From Hallerella sp963656065 (GTDB taxonomy: Bacteria > Fibrobacterota > Fibrobacteria > Fibrobacterales > Fibrobacteraceae): a stretch of 64,000 nucleotides of DNA. The position numbers and the translations under genes were made by a program. Location: positions 141,841-205,840 of the forward strand of contig CAVKGV010000004.1 of the NCBI GenBank assembly GCA_963656065.1. The letters run 5' to 3'. This document shows, piece by piece, positions 29,401 through 35,931 of this stretch. Position 1 is the first letter of the stretch; each line of letters starts with the position of its first letter. The notes below the pieces were generated by a model. The model was not told the DNA's origin, searched no databases, and saw only the letters and a program-made list of their open reading frames with translations.

Positions 29401-30129
29401 GCCGTAGAACTTGAGTGTCGCGTCGCGGACCATCGAATAGACTTTGTCGCTGATGATAAATGTCGCGGAATACTGCTTCTGGACCTTGATGCGGTAGCGC
29501 GTGTTTTCGGCAAGTCCGCCGAGTTCGGAAATGTTTCCGATACAGACGGTTCCCGACGGGCCGTCCTTGGAAACCGTGTAACGCTTCTGGTTGTTCGTCG
29601 CGGCGTTTGTCCCGGCGACAATCGTGTATGAAGATTCTGTCGTTTTGCCCGAGCTGACGAACGTTCCGCCGTCCGCCACCACGTTCCCTTCGAGATCGAC
29701 GACCGAAAATGTCTCCTTGCAGTTGTTGTCGGAGACATAGTAGAACTGCTTTTCCGTATCGTCCGGGAGATATCCCGCCTGGTTGATGCGGATGCGTCCG
29801 ATGCGCACGTTCTGGGCGTCGCGGTATGCCTGGTTCAGGGAGTCGGGGATGATGCCGTTCGGGACAAAGTCTAGCGGCATGGAGCCTACGGGCGGGACCG
29901 TATTGTGCTTCGTCTTGTTGGGAACGTAAGAGCTGAAACTTTCGACCGTACCGCCTTCGTCGGTCGCGGAAGTGTCCCAGCTCATCGGCCACACGGGGCG
30001 AATCAGGTCGTACGGGGTAGGCTGTTCTTGTTCTACAGCGAAAAGCGATGCCGCAAAGAGCAGCACAAGAGGCAAAACAGGCACAAAGGCTCCTTTTTTA
30101 TCCAGACAGAATTCACACAATCCCGCCAT
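23461..30129 (-). CDS. Very large multidomain GH9 endoglucanase
   Basis: 2222 aa, secreted. The hydrophobic signal PVLPLVLLFAASLFA is followed by an Ig-like domain (IRINQAGYLPDD), a GH9 catalytic domain with GGWYDCGDHL (Asp pair near 290), HPHHRAS (near 714) and the acid Glu in WEDYHLSETCID (near 765). Then fibronectin III-like domains, a CBM3-like domain ending YVVVYRKDEFVVGFSPS, several Ig-like domains sharing sequence with the neighbouring GH9 protein (for example LRILFSEPVIMNSAWPLAIY), a C-terminal sorting-like domain and the basic end KTKSFGFRRTVKK. The start is uncertain: ATG 30129 gives a signal with two Lys before the hydrophobic core but a weak ribosome site; GTG 30084 has AAAGGAG six bases upstream but no positive charge. 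It is a paralogue of the gene at 17545 with longer spacer domains. Confidence 0.95.
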   Translation of the reverse strand: MAGLCEFCLDKKGAFVPVLPLVLLFAASLFAVEQEQPTPYDLIRPVWPMSWDTSATDEGGTVESFSSYVPNKTKHNTVPPVGSMPLDFVPNGIIPDSLNQAYRDAQNVRIGRIRINQAGYLPDDTEKQFYYVSDNNCKETFSVVDLEGNVVADGGTFVSSGKTTESSYTIVAGTNAATNNQKRYTVSKDGPSGTVCIGNISELGGLAENTRYRIKVQKQYSATFIISDKVYSMVRDATLKFYGINRSGNSESWFHKPSHTKDGGGNFVSGTSAVSGFTPLEGALQGGWYDCGDHLKESQTQAYAFMVLAVMAASNPDRDEDNYAYNMGETINTDGIPDILREAKHGADFFLNSYRFADGVIDNMVVSVGNFGADHGWWGRPENQDALPATLTGRGGPHERDLRLGELGSNISGQIAAGLAILSKNYAEYDKAFADSCLVVAEKMYDFAKNLKLMEKDLGPGTYDGGKPYVYNKEADGWASAAYNGNNESHDDLAIAAIALHYATYEKTHKMDYLNDAVEDKTIGVDQEASVGFFNGGWMAWNRDGMRKSSKNTSWANAYTYTLYGFYKMLLKDEATGIKYGIDNKTRLKYAENVALILGTNISNLSGSGSDGITIPTLSGTGTVKWGDLWYNMATDQTWIYNRYQAGNIFEVLAYSDVTKDLEGVQLPQKGVQNWNSQAMQKLGINQLNYMLGVNPWDISFLLGVGDKNDAHPHHRASNPEGKNMPGANYKYNPPTGALFGGVTPNDKSGNAWAPSTMSWEDYHLSETCIDATAMFVASCAVAVKEEDRTKAPSQVNVEIRYVGYDSAIVKISQDMRGPAMILYSTSETGPFNNIFKDSLYSVSHEIHMTGLTNGTSYYFKVVAINGRSENYSTKWLVDSTSTPFSFTTLVSPPADADIQNVKICNLSSDSAEVMWYTPNGQYESKVYWDTVLTSYDQMTCPVAKNGSCETQGNADVSGIPTSFHYVKIGKLKEKTTYYYCVESNGSRRCTDDQGMPLKFTTPVTSYDFEVKTYQYEFGGLDFLNINIYNNEDRQFDSLTLRLYVTAKPEQIEAQAGVNNQPGSCPLLLDLDICQAYDEAGFNKPCETDREIRDLLRGAVPVKLEDTYNAATGTYDWYIPVPLGSTTIKSSSRMRMDLGFSRGIYQNGKCDPLRSAPDKRMSATSGDWTWAPHKRDIDGADYAGMPVWGKDEGDQDEAPVNPYVVVYRKDEFVVGFSPSYSEMIHKKANYEMTVSFDAPFNVSNGSYIQLDSTISTMHLKGTALISENGYVTGIWVNGVPLSKEQLKTAAVYNSLSGKFDLDIPAKMSIGTNKVDVTIFAGPNPECSECLENGGCAFVNRTYYVQFSKGDRTAGRLQLIREDGNSVSSPVTEDPMKFKVFVSDKDNAGRETISVTLKNSRTGEASELKLSRTNATLGYFESELLSAVNRADASLPSVPLLGGDTVTVIYIDEEDPEDSTAQSFFADPTTPIPQKALLADNNCNSTADVLSLSFSGSQFDGSSMKLDSVTVFLDSAKNAEATTLTLYPKTPVVGAEASLDIDENLIPKNAAPTGKVTVFMTEDGVVKTADKAITDGIAPILSSVAILENENHANAQDTLRILFSEPVIMNSAWPLAIYSEGKAIDQSSIRVISAKSSDNGKTWEYVIEGNTDGNFVKQGFQAEIAAGFSVVDYAANALSDCNGPVTIIESVRPVPVKYAKIEDKEGDGQPDEITIEFTKVLREKDMLDTIDVYWGNPEIYKAFAKPASGWTLDTLLGEKTAQPITKLDSANGKWVLGSVKKECVRYEDKIKIVTDTTWTIDSTVTPYDSTIARIDTVSTSKEQVCAQYTQTQDSTFVPQIDTVGWDSVQSQATVIRIPVPQGTFDKKTYGSRGGNGMVLPRQGPIGGFFDDNTATLFDKCPPIILSATITKPVESLFILRVNLSEPLTLVDSADAAGRYYLQKRRDSDMFYFSNTGRFTNAQSTWTFSYSDAGSENEIHVGDYIRLPIGAENSIASDGSKNFAGEKNPWVPVQGDIETVSFKVTMLSGVTSVPADGDLYAGNVPTKDETFRLSYLANGKETLIASGKKNLEQVTPVSYDTASYVHAGPTFDIDVEIPLLLQLDSLGNSAWNATLKISANIYSNLGDAVTKTSGTISLSDLSEDALTSDGKIKLRLEWLTHNGIAPLADNNRHIGTGSFISQFSFKAHETAVSNTENGKYRKGQTKKQSSSKTKSFGFRRTVKK

Positions 30130-30167
30130 AAAATAATTCTTTTGAAAGACGTGTGAAAATTCGTATT

Positions 30168-30208
30168 CAAAATATTACAAACAAAAACGGGTCCGGGATA
30201 TATATATT
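30168..30208. promoter_or_regulatory. Divergent promoter region, GH9 gene and lipoprotein gene
   Basis: Minus strand: TAATATTTTG (30177 down to 30168) before the GH9 gene. Plus strand: TATATT at 30203-30208, only seven bases before the lipoprotein ATG, which predicts a leaderless mRNA. Clear -35 boxes were not found. Confidence 0.45.
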
Positions 30209-30215
30209 TAGAAGT

Positions 30216-31364
30216 ATGAAATTTTCGGACGTTTTCAAGTTCTATCGCGGAATGGGCGCTTTGGCGCTATCTTTTGGACTTTTTGCCTGCGGCGGCGATT
30301 CGGGATCGGGTTCCGACCCGGAAATTCCGGTCTCTTCGTCGGATGTGGAGCTTTCCTCGGGAACGGTCGTCGAAAATTCGAGTTCGAGCGCATCGGGCGA
30401 AAAGCCTTCTTCGAGCGCTAGCGAGGCAAAGTCTTCGTCTTCGAAAGCTCAGGAAACGACGAGCAGCGAAGAAGTCTTGAACGACCCGAAGAACCTGGTA
30501 AACGGGACATGCGCCCCGACAACTTCCGAAATTAAGAAGGGCGAACTTGCGACATGGAAGTTCTACCGCAGCGCGGGAGCCGGTGAAGTCTGGGACCAGA
30601 TTCTTGCGCCTTTTGTCTGGGCGTTCGAAGGCTCATCGACTACGAGCTTGCAAGGGAATGGCCTGCAAGAGGTGAATGTCCGGTATGCGGATGCGGGGCA
30701 GTTTAAGGCTTATCTGAATGTTGACGGCAATGAAATCGCCTGTTCTCCGATTCAGGTCCAGGGAATTCCCATCGTTGTTAATTCCTGCACGCCGGACAAG
30801 GCGACAGCCAAGGCGGGCGAGACGATTACGTGGACGGTCAGCGCGGAATCGGAGTCCCCGGTTACGGGATATTCCTGGACTTCTGCGTATGGAGAAATGT
30901 CCGGTTCTGGCGAAATCGGAACGCTTGCGGCGACTTCGGCGATGCACAAAAAATCCGTGTCCGCGACGGTGACGGTTTCGAATGCGGACAATTCCGCGGT
31001 GAACTATTCCTGCGACCCGGTGACGGTTGTCGATCCGGAGTCTGTTGATCTGGTGCTTGCGCTCGGTGATGTAAATGATTCAAAATACGAAGAGAAAAAG
31101 CTACTTGAATTACCGGATTCCCTCTTTATTCCGGCGCAGACCGCGACGACGGTGCAGATTCCTGCCGGAGCGAAGTCGGGCTGTGCAATTGCTTGTAAGG
31201 CAAGAGTGGGGGCTGATTATCCAACTCTTAGTAATTCGGGACTTGATTGGGATGGAATAATAATTGGAAATATTGGATATTTCAATCCTAATGGCTGCGC
31301 TCCGGGCAAGAAGTACACGGTGACTGCTTCCGTAACGGCGATTTGCGTGGTGAATGCGCAGTAG
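30216..31364 (+). CDS. Lipoprotein with Ser-rich linker and Ig/PKD-like domains
   Basis: 382 aa. MKFSDVFKFYRGMGALALSF is followed by the lipobox LFAC and GGDSGSGSD. A linker of about 60 residues is dominated by Ser and Glu (SSSSASGEKPSSSASEAKSS), typical of Fibrobacter surface lipoproteins. Two PKD/Ig-like domains follow (EIKKGELATWKFYRSAGAG; CTPDKATAKAGETITWTVSA). It may bind or display something at the surface; no enzyme motif. ATG 30216 is chosen because it begins the signal peptide; the open frame to 30153 would overlap its own promoter. Confidence 0.8.
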   Translation: MKFSDVFKFYRGMGALALSFGLFACGGDSGSGSDPEIPVSSSDVELSSGTVVENSSSSASGEKPSSSASEAKSSSSKAQETTSSEEVLNDPKNLVNGTCAPTTSEIKKGELATWKFYRSAGAGEVWDQILAPFVWAFEGSSTTSLQGNGLQEVNVRYADAGQFKAYLNVDGNEIACSPIQVQGIPIVVNSCTPDKATAKAGETITWTVSAESESPVTGYSWTSAYGEMSGSGEIGTLAATSAMHKKSVSATVTVSNADNSAVNYSCDPVTVVDPESVDLVLALGDVNDSKYEEKKLLELPDSLFIPAQTATTVQIPAGAKSGCAIACKARVGADYPTLSNSGLDWDGIIIGNIGYFNPNGCAPGKKYTVTASVTAICVVNAQ

Positions 31365-31368
31365 CGAG

Positions 31369-31399
31369 AAAAGGTTCCCCGATTGCGGGAGCCTTTTTC
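31369..31399 (+). terminator. Terminator of lipoprotein gene
   Basis: AAAAGGTTCCC / GGGAGCCTTTTT around CGATTGC, directly after the stop at 31364. The stretch from 31400 to 31676 holds no gene I can support. Confidence 0.85.
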
Positions 31400-31676
31400 T
31401 TAGCCTATAAATTAGGGGCGTACATTCGGTATGGTTTCCGCTTCGGCTGAAAATTGGGTTGGAAACATCGTCTGTTTGAAAAATTTGAATTTTTTGAAAG
31501 AAAATTTCTTTGTGAAAGGCTCGTGTTTTTTGTGGATCAAAGCAACCATTCAATACTTTGGGATGTTGTAGGAAAAGTAAAAATGGGGAAGGGTAAAAAC
31601 GTCTCCGTAAAAAATTTGATGTACTTATATAGAGGAAATTTTGACGAAGGGTTGAAAAGACTTTTTTAAAATCGGA

Positions 31677-31754
31677 TAAAAAGCCCTTTCCCGGTTAGCA
31701 AGACTTTCGGAATATGGCGAAACCGGAGAGTCCTGAAAACGGAAAAGGGCTTTT
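31677..31754 (-). terminator. Branched terminator of recA
   Basis: On the minus strand AAAAGCCCTTTTCC (from 31754) pairs with GGAAAGGGCTTTTT (to 31677) across a loop of about 50 bases. Inside the loop further pairings are possible (CCGGTT with AACCGG; GGACT with AGTC). It ends in a T-run after recA. The large structured loop is unusual for a plain terminator. Confidence 0.75.
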
Positions 31755-31764
31755 GTAGGGAGAT

Positions 31765-32880
31765 TTAATTCTCGGCAGCGGCTTCTGCTGCGTCGGAACC
31801 CAAGTCGGAATCGTCAGCGGTGAGAGCTTCGTCTTCGCTGATGTCGAACATTTTCACGTCCTTCATCTTTTCGCGAATCTTCGCTTCGATTTCGGCGCAG
31901 ATGGTCGGGTTGCTCTTGAGGAAAAGGCGCGTGCTTTCACGGCCCTGCCCGATGCGTTCGCCGTTGTAGGAGAACCAGGAACCGCTCTTTTCGATGACGT
32001 CGAGTTCCACGCCGAGGTCGAGAATGCTCGCTTCGCGGGAAATTCCCTGCCCGTAGAGAATGTCGAATTCGCATTGCGTGAACGGTGCCGCGACCTTGTT
32101 CTTGACGACCTTGACCCGTGTACGGTTTCCGATGACTTCTTCGCCGTTCTTGATCTGGGCGATGCGACGGATGTCGATACGCTGCGACGCGTAGAACTTG
32201 AGGGCGTTTCCGCCGGTTGTCGTTTCCGGGTTTCCGAACATGACGCCGATTTTCATGCGGAGCTGGTTGATGAAAATCATGCACGTGTTGGACTTGGAAA
32301 GGATGCCGGTGAGCTTGCGGAGAGCCTGGGACATCAGGCGCGCCTGGAGGCCGACATGGTTGTCGCCCATTTCGCCGTTGATTTCCGCCTGGGGGACGAG
32401 AGCCGCGACCGAGTCGATGACGACGATGTCGATGGCGCCGGAGCGGACAAGGGTCTCGGCGATGTCGAGCGCCTGTTCGCCGGTATCCGGCTGGGAAACG
32501 AGCAACTGGTCGATGTTGATGCCGAGATGGCGCGCATAGACGGGATCGAAGGCGTGTTCCGCGTCGATGAAGGCGGCGACGCCGCCCTGCTTCTGGGCTT
32601 CGGCGATGGCGTGGAGCGTGAGAGTCGTCTTGCCGGAGGATTCGGGTCCGTAGATTTCGATGATGCGTCCGCGGGGGAAGCCTCCCACCCCGAGCGCCAT
32701 GTCCAGCTGGATGCAGCCCGACGGGATGACCGGGATGTTCTGTTCGGGCTGGCCGCCCAAGGTCATGATGGAACCTTTGCCAAAATTCTTTTCGATTTGC
32801 GCGATTGCGGCTTCGACGGCTTTTGCCTTTTCGGAAGAAAGAGGCTTGTTGAGTGTCGGCGCAGCGGTTTTCTTTGCCAT
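31765..32880 (-). CDS. recA: Recombinase RecA
   Basis: 371 aa. Walker A GPESSGKTT, Walker B VVIDSVAAL, L1/L2 region (GEMGDNHVGLQARLMSQALR; FGNPETTTGGNALKFYASQR), and the typical acidic C-terminal tail. RecA pairs homologous DNA and triggers LexA cleavage in the SOS response. ATG 32880 is preceded by TTGGAGAAAAAC; the TTG four codons upstream is discarded. It lies downstream of cinA in the same orientation, a common pairing, with its own promoter overlapping the cinA 3' end. Confidence 0.99.
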   Translation of the reverse strand: MAKKTAAPTLNKPLSSEKAKAVEAAIAQIEKNFGKGSIMTLGGQPEQNIPVIPSGCIQLDMALGVGGFPRGRIIEIYGPESSGKTTLTLHAIAEAQKQGGVAAFIDAEHAFDPVYARHLGINIDQLLVSQPDTGEQALDIAETLVRSGAIDIVVIDSVAALVPQAEINGEMGDNHVGLQARLMSQALRKLTGILSKSNTCMIFINQLRMKIGVMFGNPETTTGGNALKFYASQRIDIRRIAQIKNGEEVIGNRTRVKVVKNKVAAPFTQCEFDILYGQGISREASILDLGVELDVIEKSGSWFSYNGERIGQGRESTRLFLKSNPTICAEIEAKIREKMKDVKMFDISEDEALTADDSDLGSDAAEAAAEN

Positions 32881-32912
32881 GTTTTTCTCCAATTTGGATT
32901 TGTTTCGTGTTA

Positions 32913-32941
32913 AATATACAAATTACTGAACTTTTGTGCAA
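32913..32941 (-). promoter_or_regulatory. recA promoter
   Basis: Minus strand TTGCAC (32941-32936), 17-bp spacer, TATATT (32918-32913). A short direct repeat GCAC-TT-GCAC overlaps the -35 box on the minus strand. It might be part of an SOS operator, but I cannot identify a LexA box with certainty. Confidence 0.7.
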
Positions 32942-34191
32942 GTGCTTTTGTGTTCAAGAATCGCCCTGCGCAAGAGGTCCAGCGCTTTAAAGACGCTTTT
33001 TTCCCGGATTTGTCCACGGTTTCCCGAAAAATTTTCACAAAACGCGAAAGTTTTTTCCGGAGTGGCCAGTCCAATCCAGACAAGTCCGACCGGTTTTTCG
33101 GGCGTTCCTCCGTCCGGTCCGGCGATTCCCGTCGTGGAAAGAGCCCAGTCCGAGCGGTAAATCCTTTTTGCCCCTTCGGCCATGGCGAGTGCCGTTTCGC
33201 GGCTGACCGCGGTGTAGGCGTCGAGGGTCGCTTGCGGAACGTTGAGGATGTCCCGCTTGGCTTCGTCCCGGTAGGTGCAGGCTCCGCCCGTGAAAAAGCG
33301 GCTCGCTCCGGGGAGGTTCACGATTTCGCTCGCGATCATTCCGCCTGTGCAGGATTCCGCCGTGGCGAGCGTTTCCCCATTCCCTACGAGAAGCTCTGCG
33401 ACGGTTTCTGTCAAGTTTTTTCCGTCGGTGGAGATGACGCTCAGCGGTTCGTCCAGGGCGCAAAGAAGCTCTTTTTCGAGAGTCTCCAAAATCTCGGGCG
33501 ATTCCTTGGTGTAGGTGCGGAAGACGATGCCGTCCTTTTCGGGCAGGCTCGACCAGGAAACGCCTTTCGGAAAGTGGACGCAATCAAAGCGCTTTGCCAT
33601 GTCGGATTCGAAAATTCCCGAAATCCGGAGTTCGCGAAAAAAGGTCGGCGAGACGTTTTTCGCTTTCAGGAACGGCTCGATGTGACGCGTAAACATCGTC
33701 ATCGCTTCGGACGGGACGCCGGGAACGGCGAACAGCGTGACCGAGTTTTTTGTCAGGCGGAAGCCCGGTGCGCTTCCCACGGGATTGTCGAGGACTTCGG
33801 ACGTCCGCGGAAAGAACGCCTGGATGTTGTTTGTATCGGAGTATTGCAGTCCGCGTCGTTCGATGAAAGCCTTGATTTGCGGAATCCATTCTGCTCGAAA
33901 TTCGAGCGGTTCCCCGAGCGTGTCCGCGACGAGCTCTCGCGTCTTGTCGTCTGCAGTCGGGCCAAGGCCTCCGCCGAGAATCACGGTGTGCACGCCCGCC
34001 TTTAAAATCATTTCCCAGGTTTCTTTCCAGACTCCCGCATCGTCGGGGAGGGTGATTTCGTAGGCGACTTCAAAGCCCATGTCGCGCAGGCGTCCCGCCA
34101 TCTGGTGGGCGTTGGTGTTGAGCGTGAAGCCTTGGGTGAGTTCCGTGCCGAGGTTCACGATGGCGACTTTGTTTTCGTTTTCCGTTTTCAT
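32923..34191 (-). CDS. cinA: CinA family protein (nicotinamide mononucleotide deamidase type)
   Basis: 422 aa, both domains present. N-terminal MoaB/MogA-like domain (AIVNLGTELTQGFTLNTNAH; LGGGLGPTADDKTRELVA; FAVPGVPSEAM) and C-terminal CinA domain with ATAESCTGGMIA, TGGACTYRDEAK and TTGIAGPDGGTPEKPVG. The C-terminal domain deamidates NMN in NAD recycling; the N-terminal domain has ADP-ribose pyrophosphatase activity in some relatives. Start ATG 34191 has AAGGAA six bases upstream. It may be transcribed through into recA. Confidence 0.96.
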   Translation of the reverse strand: MKTENENKVAIVNLGTELTQGFTLNTNAHQMAGRLRDMGFEVAYEITLPDDAGVWKETWEMILKAGVHTVILGGGLGPTADDKTRELVADTLGEPLEFRAEWIPQIKAFIERRGLQYSDTNNIQAFFPRTSEVLDNPVGSAPGFRLTKNSVTLFAVPGVPSEAMTMFTRHIEPFLKAKNVSPTFFRELRISGIFESDMAKRFDCVHFPKGVSWSSLPEKDGIVFRTYTKESPEILETLEKELLCALDEPLSVISTDGKNLTETVAELLVGNGETLATAESCTGGMIASEIVNLPGASRFFTGGACTYRDEAKRDILNVPQATLDAYTAVSRETALAMAEGAKRIYRSDWALSTTGIAGPDGGTPEKPVGLVWIGLATPEKTFAFCENFSGNRGQIREKSVFKALDLLRRAILEHKSTCTKVQ

Positions 34192-34225
34192 TTCGTTTCC
34201 TTGACCGCTAAGATAGCAATGTGGT

Positions 34226-34252
34226 TTGACATTTTTTGTCAAGTCCTGTCAA
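34226..34252 (-). promoter_or_regulatory. cinA upstream inverted/direct repeats
   Basis: TTGACA (34226-34231), TTTTT, TGTCAA (34237-34242) is a perfect inverted repeat, and a further TGTCAA lies at 34247-34252. On the minus strand each TGTCAA reads TTGACA and could be the -35 box of cinA. The symmetric arrangement could also be an operator. Confidence 0.45.
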
Positions 34253-34309
34253 TTTCCGTTTTTTGCAAAATTTGCCGTCAAAAATAGATTTTCTCCGGTA
34301 GCATTTTGT

Positions 34310-34315
34310 TATAAT
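34310..34315 (+). promoter_or_regulatory. -10 box of DUF5683-like gene
   Basis: TATAAT nine bases before ATG 34324, which leaves almost no 5' leader. No good -35 box was found. Confidence 0.5.
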
Positions 34316-34323
34316 TTGTGCCG

Positions 34324-35283
34324 ATGCGTTTTCCGTTTTCGCTTTTTCCCGTCATTTTGGCGCTCGCCTTCGCCTTTTCGCGAGCCGATGCGGAACAGAT
34401 TGCGGAAAAGGGGAAGACGGGAGTTCCCGGAATCGATTCGCTCCCGACATACGAATGGGACGTCGAAACGTCGCATCATTCGCTTCCGCTGACGCTGCTT
34501 TTCGGGGTCTTTCCCGGCGGGGGACAATATTACACGGGGCACTATATCCGCGGCGGATTCATCACGGCGATTGAACTCGGGCTCGCCTACGAAGTGTTCG
34601 TCAACAAGCGTTCCCAGAAGAATCGGCGCTTTCGCCAGGCCCGGGAATACCAGGATTCCGTGCTGGTCTATTCCCGCAAGATGCTCCGGAACCACGACAG
34701 TCTTTCGTATTACCAGTCGAAGCGTAACCAGTTTGCGGAGCGTATCCGTTCGTTCAGCGACCATAAAATCGAGGAAGAGGACCTTCGGAAGTCGGAACTC
34801 GCCTGGATGCTCGGCATCCACCTTTACAGCCTTTTCGACGCCTTTGGAATATGGAAGAACAACCAGGGGCACAGCGTGGAAAACCGCCCGGTGAAAGGCG
34901 CCCTCTTGCGCGCGCTTGTTCCGGGCTGGGGGCAAATTTACAACGACGAATACGGAAAGGCCGGGCTTGTCTATATGGGAATGTTCGGCGCCTCGGTCAG
35001 TATCTATTCCAGGCAGAATGTCATCAACTATTATCTGGGACGCAAGCACGCCTTGGAAAAGGAAGATCCGAAAAGCGACGATCTCGACGGCATCAATGAG
35101 CAGATTCTCTATTTTCGGAAAAACCGCAACCAGTATATCTGGGGAATTGTGTTAATTTATCTGTATTCCATCGGCGACGCCGTTGTCGATGCGATGATGA
35201 GCGATTTTGACAGCCCGCTCCATTTTGTGTTCGGGCCGGATTTCCGCGGGGGACTGGAAGCGGCGCTTACGCTTGATTTTTGA
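34324..35283 (+). CDS. DUF5683-like membrane-associated protein
   Basis: 319 aa with an N-terminal signal (MRFPFSLFPVILALAFAFSR). Two copies of a PG-GQ-Y motif are seen: FGVFPGGGQYYTGHYIRGGF (about residue 60) and VPGWGQIYNDEYGKAGLVYM (about residue 200), each followed by a hydrophobic segment, the pattern of DUF5683 proteins found in the Bacteroidota/Fibrobacterota group. The role is unknown; probably an envelope protein. GTG 34318 is an alternative start. It stands alone, followed by the repeat region at 35291. Confidence 0.75.
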   Translation: MRFPFSLFPVILALAFAFSRADAEQIAEKGKTGVPGIDSLPTYEWDVETSHHSLPLTLLFGVFPGGGQYYTGHYIRGGFITAIELGLAYEVFVNKRSQKNRRFRQAREYQDSVLVYSRKMLRNHDSLSYYQSKRNQFAERIRSFSDHKIEEEDLRKSELAWMLGIHLYSLFDAFGIWKNNQGHSVENRPVKGALLRALVPGWGQIYNDEYGKAGLVYMGMFGASVSIYSRQNVINYYLGRKHALEKEDPKSDDLDGINEQILYFRKNRNQYIWGIVLIYLYSIGDAVVDAMMSDFDSPLHFVFGPDFRGGLEAALTLDF

Positions 35284-35290
35284 GGAGGAT

Positions 35291-35368
35291 GGCCTACCCG
35301 GCCGGGGGGCAAGGTAGGGGGACCTTTCCGAGTTGCGAAGGCCAAGGTCCCCCTTCCTTGCAACCACC
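35291..35368 (+). repeat. Island-flanking direct repeat, left copy
   Basis: About 78 bp nearly identical to 50121-50198 in the same orientation, with one small indel (GCCGGGGGGC against GCGAGGGGC). It forms a long hairpin: GGGGGACCTT pairs with AAGGTCCCCC, extended by GCAAGG/CCTTGC. Confidence 0.9.
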
Positions 35369-35394
35369 CCCTGGGCCACGCTGTCCGATGTCAT

Positions 35395-35560
35395 TCCCGT
35401 GCCCGTCCGCCGCGGCGGACACAGACCGGGGAATCGCATTTCATACGGAGATTGCCGGGTCGAACCCGGCAATGACAGGTTAGCGAGCTTGCCGAGCTAA
35501 GCCCGACAATGACACGTTACATTTCGCTGTCATTCCCTTGTTTGACAAGGGAATCCCTTT
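35395..35560. repeat. Cluster of palindromic intergenic repeats
   Basis: Three palindromic units: a GTCATTCCCGTG unit with a GTCCGCCGCGGCGGAC palindrome ending GGGGAATCGC; GATTGCCGGGTCGAACCCGGCAATGACA; and 35529-35557 GTCATTCCCTTG, TTTGA, CAAGGGAATCCC. No gene is seen between 35284 and 35685. Confidence 0.75.
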
Positions 35561-35672
35561 TCAGTAGGACGCCCCACTTCCCGCGTCCCTTGTCCCATTC
35601 CTCAAAAATCTTGGGCTCGGATAAAATTAAAAAAAATTCGACTGATGTGTGCTTTCTTTGTAAAAAATGATG

Positions 35673-35678
35673 TATATT
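35673..35678 (+). promoter_or_regulatory. -10 box of the RiPP locus
   Basis: TATATT followed by TGAG, seven bases before ATG 35686. The mRNA would be almost leaderless. The -35 region is weak. Confidence 0.45.
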
Positions 35679-35685
35679 TGAGACG

Positions 35686-35931
35686 ATGATTCGTGTAATA
35701 GATATTTTGAATCGAACCGACCGCAACAAATGCGGTAAAAGTAAGGACTTTGTGATTCAAAATGGTCTGCTTGGCGTAAATATTGCTGGGGGGGGGGCTG
35801 CTTATCTGTGCAGTGCTCCATGCCCGGCTTGGACATTTTTAACAACATTTCCCTGTAAAATTCTCGATTTTTTCCGTCAAGACGACGACCGCTGGTACGG
35901 TTGCCGGTGTTTGAGCGTGAATGGAGCATGA
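35686..35931 (+). CDS. Small Cys-containing protein with a G10 tract
   Basis: 81 aa, not recognised. It has seven Cys, including YLCSAPCPAW, and ends RWYGCRCLSVNGA. Ten consecutive G (35788-35797) lie in the middle of the frame. With ten G the frame runs to a TGA that overlaps the amidohydrolase start (ATGA at 35928); with nine or eleven G it would stop within about 20-25 codons. This overlap is the best sign that the frame is real and that ten G is the open form. The first ATG follows a TATATTT box. It opens the presumed RiPP operon. Confidence 0.5.
   Translation: MIRVIDILNRTDRNKCGKSKDFVIQNGLLGVNIAGGGAAYLCSAPCPAWTFLTTFPCKILDFFRQDDDRWYGCRCLSVNGA
35788..35797 (+). repeat. G10 homopolymer, possible phase-variation switch
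   Basis: A run of ten G inside the 81-aa frame, the longest G run noticed in the window. Loss or gain of one base truncates the frame before the coupling site with the amidohydrolase gene. Confidence 0.9.

Noticed and set aside
31454..31669. 71-aa ORF between the lipoprotein and recA terminators
   Set aside because: TTG start without ribosome site, AT-rich, no recognisable sequence; too weak to call.
32913..32950. LexA box at recA
   Set aside because: A GCAC-TT-GCAC direct repeat overlaps the -35 box, but I cannot match it to a known Fibrobacter LexA site with confidence.
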